From: Thiohalomonas sp.
GTDB taxonomy: Bacteria; Pseudomonadota; Gammaproteobacteria; GRL18
Length of the DNA: 5,413 bases
NCBI GenBank assembly: GCA_023864145.1
Contig: JAIVER010000113.1
Location: 1-5,413, forward strand
Direction: 5' to 3'
Shown here: positions 1-5,179 of the stretch, piece by piece
Layout of the letters: each line of letters starts with the position of its first letter
Numbering within the stretch: the first letter of the stretch is position 1
Made by a program: the position numbers and the translations under genes
Notes under the pieces: generated by a model
Told to the model about the DNA's origin: nothing
The model's database searches: none
The model's input: the letters and a program-made list of their open reading frames with translations, nothing else

Positions 1-2
1 TA

Positions 3-128
3 ATGAATGAAAAGGTGAGAAATAATCATTTTTTTCACAATGCTAAAGAGTTTCGACAGAAAATTAATGAATTTTTTGATGAAATTTTACCAAGAATTTT
101 CAAGTTGATTGGGTATAGTACTGCTTGA
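3..128 (+). pseudogene. C-terminal fragment of an IS630-type transposase
   Basis: This frame is open from the window edge to a TGA at 126-128 and may continue upstream, so the ATG at 3 need not be a start. It encodes about 41 residues. The stretch AKEFRQKINEFFDEILPRI (residues 14-32) resembles the extreme C-terminus of IS630/Tc1-like DDE transposases, where a [K/R]EF(R/K)xxIxxFF helix precedes a final RINDNF-like segment. That last segment is absent: the frame changes to KLIGYSTA and stops. The match therefore ends at about 98-105, where the sequence passes into the remains of a response regulator gene. I infer a dead insertion-sequence remnant that truncated the neighbouring gene. No terminal inverted repeat is recognisable in the visible part. 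The assignment rests on remembered family pattern only. The alternative is an unrelated small lysine-rich protein tail. Confidence 0.5.
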
Positions 129-231
129 TGGCATGCACATTTTGTCAAAAATCAAAGCCCACTGAATACTTAAATCCATCCCGGTTATTTTACAAACAGC
201 TAAATCATCTCAGCAAGATATTATAGAAGGC
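109..231 (+). pseudogene. broken N-terminal part of a receiver (REC) domain
   Basis: In the same frame as the ATPase gene that follows, the bases encode LGIVLLDGMHILSKIKAH, a TGA stop at 163-165, then ILKSIPVILQTAKSSQQDII. This is receiver-domain sequence: beta-3 with the acceptor Asp (VLLD), the DGMHILSKIK helix, and beta-4 (IPVILQTA) with the conserved Thr. Three lesions are visible. The TGA interrupts the frame. The segment between the acceptor Asp and the DG motif, normally around seven residues (like the IMMPGMD type), is missing, so VLLD runs directly into GMHIL. Everything upstream of beta-3, including the acidic DD pair, is replaced by transposase-like sequence, with a further in-frame TGA at 106-108. 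The domain cannot be made as an intact phosphoacceptor. It is continuous with the gene at 232-849, so the ancestral protein was REC-HATPase. Confidence 0.7.
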
Positions 232-849
232 ATGAACTCAGGCGCGTATTATTATCTGACCAAGCCGTTTGATGATGAAATCTTATCTTCAATTGTTAGA
301 ACAGCAATTGAAGATAAAATGTGTTATGACCTGCTGACAATGGAACTTAAAGAAAGTGTCAGGGGCCTGACAACACTGCAAAGCGCTCATTTTGAATACA
401 GGACTATTGATGAAGTAAATGATCTGGCAAAGGTTCTTGCTAATGTCTGCGCTCAGCCGGATAAAGTGGTTACAGGAATTTCAGAGTTCTTAATTAATGC
501 GGTCGAACATGGCAATCACAATATCCGTTATGACGAAAAATCCCGATTAATTACCCACGGAGAATGGAAAAAAGAAGTAAAAAATCCTCTTAAATTAAGC
601 CAATATAAAGATAAAAAAGTACGGGTTACTTTTACAAGGGAAGGTCAGAACAATAAAATAGTCATTGAGGATGAAGGTAATGGTTTTGACTGGCAACAAT
701 TTCTCGAACTTGATCCCAAAAGAGCATTTGAATCTCATGGACGTGGTATTGCTATGGCAAAAATGCTGAGTATTGACGAGATAAATTTTCAAGGATGCGG
801 GAATAAAGTTGAAATAATGATTAAAGCTTTTTTTAGCGAAAAAAAATAA
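232..849 (+). CDS. truncated REC C-terminus fused to a GHKL/RsbW-like ATPase domain
   Basis: This is the surviving 205-residue open frame of a response regulator with an ATP-binding output domain. Residues 1-26 are the end of a receiver domain (GAYYYLTKPF, with the conserved Lys at 11). A linker helix follows. Residues about 60-200 form a HATPase_c fold: N box EFLINAVEHGN with E85 and N89, G1 box DEGNGFDW from D147, and G2 box HGRGIAMAK from H169. The lack of a histidine phosphoacceptor domain and the single short ATPase suggest the RsbW/anti-sigma kinase branch rather than a classical histidine kinase. That subfamily call is inference. The ATG at 232 falls inside receiver sequence and has no usable Shine-Dalgarno (GAAGG ends only 1 base before it), so this is probably the tail of a dead gene rather than a true start. 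The ATPase motifs are intact, so decay looks recent. It converges on the gene at 861-1242 with 11 bp between them. Confidence 0.75.
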   Translation: MNSGAYYYLTKPFDDEILSSIVRTAIEDKMCYDLLTMELKESVRGLTTLQSAHFEYRTIDEVNDLAKVLANVCAQPDKVVTGISEFLINAVEHGNHNIRYDEKSRLITHGEWKKEVKNPLKLSQYKDKKVRVTFTREGQNNKIVIEDEGNGFDWQQFLELDPKRAFESHGRGIAMAKMLSIDEINFQGCGNKVEIMIKAFFSEKK

Positions 850-859
850 TCAGTTATTT
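844..859 (-). terminator. possible weak A/U hairpin terminator between convergent genes
   Basis: AAATAA (844-849) and TTATTT (854-859) form a six-pair inverted repeat around a 4-base loop. Read on the minus strand it lies directly after the stop of the CheY-like gene and runs into a tract of eight T (complement of 839-846), the layout of an intrinsic terminator. The stem has no G-C pair, so it would be weak. Confidence 0.25.
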
Positions 860-860
860 A

Positions 861-1242
861 TCAGCTTTCTACTTGTTTTACTGTTTTGATTATCTGTTTA
901 ATTTTAACTTCAAGCTCTGAATGATTAAATGGCTTGGTGATATAATCATGCCCTCTGGCCTCATGTCCTTTTATCTTGTCCTCCAGAGTGCCGCGTGCAG
1001 AAACAAAAATAACCGGGATATCACGAATCTCTTCAAGTTTTTTTAGCTCACGACAGGTATCATAACCATCTATGCCTTTACATAGAAACATCCATAAGTA
1101 TGAGATCAGGCTGTATGTCTCTTATATCTTGTAGACATTCTGCACCGAAAGATATCAAAGCCACTTCAAAGTTTGAACTAAAAAGTTCCTCACCAATAGC
1201 CTGATTAATGGGTTCATCATCAACAGATAATATTTTATACAT
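861..1242 (-). pseudogene. CheY-like single-domain response regulator, frameshifted
   Basis: On the minus strand an ATG at 1242-1240 opens a receiver domain: MYKILSVDDEPINQAIGEEL and onward to DLILMDVSM, with the acidic pair D8/D9 and acceptor Asp D51. It then hits a TAA at 1080-1078. The rest continues in another frame as KGIDGYDTCRELKKLEEIRD, then IPVIFVSA (the Thr/Ser position) and YITKPF (conserved Lys), ending in TGA at 863-861. Joining the frames needs removal of one base near 1077-1083, where ATG-TAAA-GGC replaces the usual Met-Pro-Gly. Repaired, the product would be about 126 residues, the full length of a stand-alone receiver, with no output domain. The 3' open part alone (861-1091, 76 aa) starts at an out-of-frame ATG and lacks all acidic residues. 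The gene follows the phosphatase by 24 bp on the same strand and was probably cotranscribed. A sequencing or assembly error could also explain the shift. Confidence 0.8.
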
Positions 1243-1266
1243 AGCTTAATTCTTATCGTTAAATTA

Positions 1267-1923
1267 TTAATTTCTTAAAGAAATAACAGGCCAGTTATGA
1301 GCATTAGCATAGGCCTTGAGTTTATCATCAGGATCAACAGCAACCGGATGAGTTACTTTCAGTAATAAAGGCAGATCATTTACTGAATCACTATAAAAAT
1401 AACTATTCTCTAATGAAAAGTTATTCTCCTGCATCCACTGTGACAAACGTTCAACCTTACCATCCTGAAAGCAAGGTATACCTGTTATCTTTCCAGTGTA
1501 GGTATCGTTTTTTTGTTCAGGTATTGTGGCAATAATATCATCCACATCAAATTTTTTAGCAATTGGGGCTGTTACAAAATGATTAGTTGCTGTAATGATC
1601 AATAAAAAATCATTGTTCAGACGATGTTTCGCTATTAATTCTTCTGCTTGAGGTAACCAGATGGAATCAATTTTCTTTTGCATAAACTCATTATGTAATT
1701 TAGACAGTTTAGTCATTGAATGTTGGCTTAAAGGTGCTAGACTAAATTCAAGAAACTCGTAAATATCAAGTGTTCCAGCTTTGTATTCATTATAAAATCG
1801 TTGATTTTCCTGCTCATATATAAGCGGATCGACCAGTTTTTTTTCAACTAAAAATTCTCCCCAAAGATAATCACTATCACCACCTAGAAGCGTATTATCG
1901 AGATCAAAGATTGCTAAATTCAC
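1267..1923 (-). CDS. HAD subfamily IB phosphatase, probable histidinol-phosphatase (PA0335-like)
   Basis: This 218-residue cytosolic HAD phosphatase has all catalytic motifs. Motif I is FDLDNT (nucleophile D7, acid D9), followed by LLGGDSDYLWGEFL, a signature of the PA0335/SerB-like IB group. Motif II is IITAT (T111), motif III is the Lys of DGK (K156), and motif IV is YSDSVNDLP (D179, D183). The helical cap lies at about residues 15-90. In Pseudomonas the homologue next to rppH and ptsP (PA0335) is reported as a histidinol-phosphate phosphatase of histidine synthesis. Carrying that over here is inference from similarity and identical neighbourhood; a phosphoserine-phosphatase-like or broader activity is possible. 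The start is GTG at 1923-1921: an in-frame TAA directly abuts it upstream, and MNLAIFDLDNTLL is the expected N-terminus. No Shine-Dalgarno is visible. The gene is divergent from rppH and upstream of the broken receiver gene. Confidence 0.9.
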   Translation of the reverse strand: MNLAIFDLDNTLLGGDSDYLWGEFLVEKKLVDPLIYEQENQRFYNEYKAGTLDIYEFLEFSLAPLSQHSMTKLSKLHNEFMQKKIDSIWLPQAEELIAKHRLNNDFLLIITATNHFVTAPIAKKFDVDDIIATIPEQKNDTYTGKITGIPCFQDGKVERLSQWMQENNFSLENSYFYSDSVNDLPLLLKVTHPVAVDPDDKLKAYANAHNWPVISLRN

Positions 1924-1947
1924 TTATAGTACCATAAAAAGAGATTG

Positions 1948-1956
1948 ATTTTACCA
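1948..1956 (-). promoter_or_regulatory. predicted extended -10 promoter of the HAD phosphatase
   Basis: The minus strand reads TGGTAAAAT, an extended -10 (TGn plus a -10 hexamer one base from consensus). Transcription would start near 1941, leaving a leader of about 18 bases before the GTG. No good -35 hexamer is found at the proper distance, as expected for an extended -10 promoter. Prediction from sequence alone. Confidence 0.4.
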
Positions 1957-1975
1957 CTTTTCTTGATAAAAACAG

Positions 1976-1984
1976 TGATATAAT
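1976..1984 (+). promoter_or_regulatory. predicted extended -10 promoter of rppH-ptsP
   Basis: TGATATAAT is a perfect extended -10 (TGn-TATAAT). The hexamer 17 bp upstream (ACTTTT) is poor, and a better TTGATA at 1963-1968 is only 10 bp away, so promoter strength would rest on the TGn motif. Transcription would start near 1991, giving an rppH leader of about 80 nt containing the nested dyad centred at 2010. The divergent phosphatase -10 lies about 25 bp upstream. Confidence 0.5.
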
Positions 1985-1986
1985 TT

Positions 1987-2033
1987 ATTGTAATTTCGAT
2001 AATTGGAAACTTTCCAGTTAATTTTATTACAAT
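1987..2033. repeat. nested concentric inverted repeat in the rppH leader
   Basis: Two inverted repeats share the same centre, C2010. The inner one is TGGAAA-C-TTTCCA (2004-2016), perfect, extended to 2000-2020 with one T-G mismatch that would be a wobble pair in RNA. The outer one is ATTGTAAT (1987-1994) with ATTACAAT (2026-2033), also perfect. A five-base symmetric unpaired gap separates them. It may be a two-site operator in DNA or, in RNA, a hairpin UAAUUGGAA-ACU-UUCCAGUUA stacked on a second 8-bp stem. No known operator is recognised. Confidence 0.6.
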
Positions 2034-2069
2034 TCTTTATCGTTTTACTATTTATTACGGTGTTTAATT

Positions 2070-2552
2070 TTGATTGATTCAGATGGCTACAGAGCAAATG
2101 TTGGCATCATCATTTTTAATGATGATGGTAAGCTGTTCTGGGCGCGCAGAATTGGTCAGGATGCCTGGCAGTTTCCTCAGGGAGGTATTGCTTATGCTGA
2201 GTCTCCAGAGCAGGCAGTTTATCGAGAATTGGTTGAAGAAACCGGATTAACAGCAAAAGACGTACAAATTGTTGCGCAAACTGAAGGTTGGTTGCGCTAC
2301 AATTTGCCAGAACATCTTGTTCGTCGCTACAAACGTCCTATCTGTATTGGTCAAAAACAAAAGTGGTTCATGCTTCGTTTGCTAACAAATGATGCAGCTG
2401 TTTTGCTTGATAAAAATAAACGACCAGAATTTGATGTTTGGAAATGGACTGACTATTGGACACCATTAAATGAAGTGATTTCATTTAAAAGAGATGTTTA
2501 CAGACAGGCATTAGAATTTTTTGAACCGACATTGGATTTGCAAATAAAATAA
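2070..2552 (+). CDS. rppH: RNA pyrophosphohydrolase RppH (Nudix)
   Basis: RppH removes pyrophosphate from the 5' triphosphate end of mRNA and so opens the transcript to 5'-monophosphate-dependent decay by RNase E. The protein is 160 residues and Nudix over most of its length. The Nudix box GX5EX7REUXEEXGU spans G38-L60 (GGIAYAE then [10 protein letters not shown]), with metal ligands E53, E56 and E57. Flanking family signatures are [46 protein letters not shown] and ISFKRDVYR, all near-identical in E. coli RppH. The start is TTG at 2070, chosen because MID-x-DGYR is the family N-terminus and E. coli itself uses a non-ATG start; the nearest upstream purines (CGGTG, 2058-2062) make a weak Shine-Dalgarno. 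It ends right after the catalytic domain and lacks the longer basic tail of the 176-residue E. coli enzyme. ptsP follows after 23 bp, almost certainly in one operon. Confidence 0.97.
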   Translation: MIDSDGYRANVGIIIFNDDGKLFWARRIGQDAWQFPQGGIAYAESPEQAVYRELVEETGLTAKDVQIVAQTEGWLRYNLPEHLVRRYKRPICIGQKQKWFMLRLLTNDAAVLLDKNKRPEFDVWKWTDYWTPLNEVISFKRDVYRQALEFFEPTLDLQIK

Positions 2553-2557
2553 GTACT

Positions 2558-2568
2558 TAAGGGGGGGG
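2558..2568 (+). promoter_or_regulatory. ptsP ribosome binding site containing a G8 tract
   Basis: TAA followed by eight consecutive G (2561-2568) ends 7 bases before the ATG at 2576. The AAGG/GGGG purine block is the only Shine-Dalgarno candidate for ptsP and sits at the normal distance. A run of eight G is conspicuous in this AT-rich sequence and could vary in length by slippage. Confidence 0.65.
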
Positions 2569-2575
2569 ATAATTT

Positions 2576-4873
2576 ATGTTGCAAACTTTGCGACGAATTG
2601 TTCAGGAAGTTAATTCAACCAGAGATCTAAGCCAGGTTCTGGAAATCATTGTCCAAAGAGTAAAAAAAGCAATTGAAGCCGATGTTTGTTCAATTTATCT
2701 GTATGATAGTGATGAAAGCAAATTTATTCTTATGGCAACAGATGGCCTGAATGACAAGCTTGTAGGTAAAGTACAAATGGCGCATGGTGCTGGACTGGTC
2801 AGCCTGGTCGCACAAAGAGCTGATCCACTTAATCTGGATGATGCCCAGGAACATCCCAGATTTGAATTATTCACCGCTCTAAATGAAGAACCTTATCATG
2901 GTTTCACTGGTATCCCCATTACTCACCATCGTGAAGTATTAGGTGTACTCGTTGCTCAATCTGAATCACGTATGCGTTTTTCTCAAGATGTTGTTAATTT
3001 TCTTGTTACAATTGCTGCTCAATTAGCGGGTTCAATTATTAACGCGCAGGCGAGCAAACAAATTTCTGCTCTTTCTAAAGAAACACAATCTAATCAAAAC
3101 ACCTCTAAAATTCATCAAGATCACCGTCCCTTGAGCGGACAGCCGGGTTCTCCTGGCGTGGCAGTAGGTAAGGCGGTTTCTATTACCTCTTCTTTTTCTC
3201 TAAATACTGTACCTGACAGACCTGCAGAAAATATTGAAGACGAAACAATTGTGTTTCGTTTAGCACTGGAATCTGCTCGACAAGATATTAAGTCACTATC
3301 ATTCCAATTATTGTCAGATGGACTGCCTACTGAAGACGTTGCCATATTTGATGCTTATTTGCTGATGCTGGATTCCAATACCCTGATTGAAAGTACTATT
3401 GGAAAAATACAAAAAGGCAACTGGGCTGCCGGGGCTTTGCGAGAAACAATTTCAGAGCATATCAAATTATTTAGTGAAATGGATAACCCCTATCTTCAGG
3501 AACGAGTTAAAGATATTAGAGATTTAGGCCAGTGTATATTTAACCAGATGCATGGCATCAATGATCTTCCAGTTCACAAACTTTCTAAAGATACTATCAT
3601 TGTTGCAGAAGATATCTCTGCACCGCTCCTGGCGGATATTGAAAAAACAAATATATCAGGAATTGTACTCAAACGTGGTTCAAGAACCTCACATGTTGCT
3701 ATATTGGCAAGAGCGATGGGGATTCCTACTGTTGTCGGAGTTAATGAATTGCCCGTAATGCAGCTGGATGGTAGTCAATTGGTTGTTGATGGCTACAATG
3801 GTAAAGTTTATATTTCACCACCCGAGAGTATCCTTAGTGAATACTCTCGTTTAGTTTCTCAAGAAGATGAACTTTCTCAGGAATTAAGAGCGCTATCTGG
3901 CAAACCTGCAACCACTATAGATGAAGTTAATATCCCCCTCTATGCTAATAGTGGTTTAGTTGCAGGTATTACACCCAGTAAAGAAAGTGGTGCAGAAGGA
4001 ATAGGCCTTTATAGAACAGAATACCCTTTTATGATCAGGCAGAGATTTCCTGGAGAAGAAGAACAAAGTAAAATTTATCGAGAAGTGATGGAGGCATTGG
4101 CACCAAGACCCGTTGTTTTAAGAACACTTGATATTGGCGGTGACAAATCCCTGAGTTATTTCCCCATTGAAGAGGATAATCCGTTTCTGGGTTGGCGAGG
4201 CATACGAGTGACACTCGATCATCCAGAAATTTTTATGATTCAGTTACGCGCAATGTTAATTGCCAGCATAGGATTAAATAACTTACATATTTTATTTCCA
4301 ATGGTCAGCAAGGTGAGTGAACTAGAAGATGCGAAAAATTTACTAGAACGTGCTTACCAGGAGGTATTAGCTGAAGGGCATGAAGTAGAGATGCCCAAAG
4401 TCGGTGTAATGGTTGAAGTTCCTTCCCTTGTTTTCCAAATGAGACAAATAGCATCCCTTGTTGATTTTGTTTCAATTGGAACTAATGACCTAATACAATA
4501 TTTAATGGCAGTTGACAGAAATAATGCCAATGTTGCCGACCTGTATGAATCATTAAATCCGGCAGTACTAACAGCAATCAAACAAGTAATAGATGAAGCA
4601 CACAAAGAAAATGTACCAGTTAGTGTTTGCGGAGAAATGGCTGGTGATCCACTGGCAGCAATTCTGTTGCTCGGAATGTCAATTGATTCATTAAGTATCA
4701 GTGTGGCATCTTTACCCAGAGTCAAATGGATGATTAGAAATTTTTCATTTAGTGAAGCAAAAGAACTAGTCGATAAAGCTTTGACGATGAAAAATGCCTA
4801 TCTTATTAAAAACATGTTAACAGCAAGCATGGAAAACAAAGGACTAGGGGGACTAATTCGAGCTGGTCGTTAG
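2576..4873 (+). CDS. ptsP: PTS-Ntr enzyme I (EI-Ntr), PEP-protein phosphotransferase PtsP
   Basis: PtsP takes phosphate from phosphoenolpyruvate on a histidine and passes it to NPr (PtsO) and then EIIA-Ntr (PtsN), a regulatory chain linking nitrogen and carbon state to K+ handling and other processes; it transports no sugar. The protein is 765 residues, full length (E. coli 748). Domains: GAF sensor at about 5-155 (CSIYLYDSDESKFILMATDG, GIPITHHREVLGVL), polar linker at about 157-185, EI N-terminal/swivelling domain from LSGQPGSPGVAVGKA (187), and PEP-binding barrel at about 450-720. Active residues by comparison with enzyme I: phospho-His H373 in RGSRTSHVAILARA; PEP ligands R480 (GLYRTEYPF), R516 (RTLDIGGDK), E614 (VMVEVPS) and N637/D638 (SIGTNDLIQY); proton donor C685 (VCGEMAGDP). 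All are intact, so the enzyme should be active. In E. coli the GAF domain responds to glutamine and 2-oxoglutarate; the same here is inference. The ATG start gives MLQTLRRIVQEV, the usual N-terminus. ptsO and ptsN are not in the window. Confidence 0.97.
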   Translation: MLQTLRRIVQEVNSTRDLSQVLEIIVQRVKKAIEADVCSIYLYDSDESKFILMATDGLNDKLVGKVQMAHGAGLVSLVAQRADPLNLDDAQEHPRFELFTALNEEPYHGFTGIPITHHREVLGVLVAQSESRMRFSQDVVNFLVTIAAQLAGSIINAQASKQISALSKETQSNQNTSKIHQDHRPLSGQPGSPGVAVGKAVSITSSFSLNTVPDRPAENIEDETIVFRLALESARQDIKSLSFQLLSDGLPTEDVAIFDAYLLMLDSNTLIESTIGKIQKGNWAAGALRETISEHIKLFSEMDNPYLQERVKDIRDLGQCIFNQMHGINDLPVHKLSKDTIIVAEDISAPLLADIEKTNISGIVLKRGSRTSHVAILARAMGIPTVVGVNELPVMQLDGSQLVVDGYNGKVYISPPESILSEYSRLVSQEDELSQELRALSGKPATTIDEVNIPLYANSGLVAGITPSKESGAEGIGLYRTEYPFMIRQRFPGEEEQSKIYREVMEALAPRPVVLRTLDIGGDKSLSYFPIEEDNPFLGWRGIRVTLDHPEIFMIQLRAMLIASIGLNNLHILFPMVSKVSELEDAKNLLERAYQEVLAEGHEVEMPKVGVMVEVPSLVFQMRQIASLVDFVSIGTNDLIQYLMAVDRNNANVADLYESLNPAVLTAIKQVIDEAHKENVPVSVCGEMAGDPLAAILLLGMSIDSLSISVASLPRVKWMIRNFSFSEAKELVDKALTMKNAYLIKNMLTASMENKGLGGLIRAGR

Positions 4874-4999
4874 GCAGAGTTGAAGTTTACCTCTTACTTT
4901 TTTTACTCTAGCAGATAAATTTGAAGCATATTTCTTACTCTAATTTATCCTCTACTATGGATATAAAATATTAACATCTATTATTATCAGACACTTAGA
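4874..4999. other. intergenic stretch after ptsP without a recognised gene
   Basis: No reading frame of substance is present. A run of seven T (4898-4904) follows only a four-pair AGAG/CTCT dyad (4876-4879 with 4891-4894). GATAAATT (4914-4921) and AATTTATC (4942-4949) form a perfect 8-bp dyad around a 20-base loop, but it is A/U-rich with no T tract after it. I therefore see no convincing intrinsic terminator between ptsP and the rRNA promoter; the end of the ptsP transcript is undefined. Confidence 0.5.
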
Positions 5000-5000
5000 A

Positions 5001-5036
5001 ATTAATAAAAAAATATTGTAAGTTAATTTTTAAAAA
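5001..5036 (+). promoter_or_regulatory. UP-element-like A/T tract upstream of the rRNA promoter
   Basis: This stretch is almost pure A/T with phased A and T runs and ends just before the -35 hexamer, about -38 to -73 from the predicted start. It matches the position and composition of UP elements contacted by the alpha C-terminal domains at rrn P1 promoters. Assigned by position and composition. Confidence 0.55.
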
Positions 5037-5039
5037 GTG

Positions 5040-5067
5040 TTGACGGCAGTTAAAGACTGCGTATAAT
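5040..5067 (+). promoter_or_regulatory. rRNA operon promoter (sigma-70, P1-like)
   Basis: TTGACG (5040-5045) and a perfect TATAAT (5062-5067) are separated by 16 bp, the spacing typical of rrn P1 promoters, and an A/T-rich UP-like region lies upstream. The start should be near 5073-5075, giving a leader of about 283 nt before 16S rRNA. The bases after the -10 are ACACCAC, less G-rich than the classical stringent discriminator. The spacer is almost filled by the dyad GCAGT-TAAAG-ACTGC. No clear second (P2) promoter was found downstream. Confidence 0.85.
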
Positions 5068-5088
5068 ACACCACTCATTCAGCGACAC

Positions 5089-5106
5089 TCTTAGTTAACA
5101 CTAAGG
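5089..5106 (+). promoter_or_regulatory. boxB-like hairpin of the rRNA leader
   Basis: CTTAGT (5090-5095) pairs with ACTAAG (5100-5105) around a TAAC loop, with one further T-G wobble outside. It lies early in the leader, upstream of boxA, where rrn leaders carry the boxB hairpin of the antitermination site. The distance to boxA (about 49 bases) is longer than in the compact E. coli arrangement, so the name is tentative. Confidence 0.45.
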
Positions 5107-5154
5107 AAATTATTGAATAAACAGTCACTTAGGCGCAAGGCCCGATGAACTGAT

Positions 5155-5166
5155 TGCTCTTTAAAA
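5155..5166 (+). promoter_or_regulatory. rRNA antitermination boxA
   Basis: TGCTCTTTAAAA matches the conserved rrn boxA (TGCTCTTTA), the RNA site bound by NusB-NusE for antitermination of rRNA transcription. A GTGTGAGTTCTT stretch follows about 17 bases later, at the place of boxC in the E. coli leader. Position before 16S and sequence both support the call. Confidence 0.88.
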
Positions 5167-5179
5167 AGAAATCGAACAA

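Noticed and set aside
595..792. Minus-strand open frame of 65 codons
   Set aside because: It lies wholly antisense to the HATPase domain with clear conserved motifs, and its product shows no domain-like pattern.
828..846. TTTTTTT-AGCG-AAAAAAAA inverted repeat as a plus-strand terminator
   Set aside because: It is inside the coding end of the ATPase gene, consists only of A-U pairs and is followed by A rather than T.
3121..3345. Minus-strand open frame of 74 codons
   Set aside because: Antisense to the linker and EI N-terminal part of ptsP; serine-rich composition typical of a reversed coding strand.
3552..3758. Plus-strand open frame of 68 codons in another frame
   Set aside because: Overlaps the ptsP active-site His region entirely in a shifted frame; ptsP is intact there.
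4354..4725. Minus-strand open frame of 123 codons
   Set aside because: Antisense to the PEP-binding barrel of ptsP, where E614, N637 and C685 motifs show the true coding strand.
4914..4949. GATAAATT/AATTTATC dyad as terminator of ptsP
   Set aside because: Loop of 20 bases, A/U-rich stem with one G-C pair and no T tract downstream.
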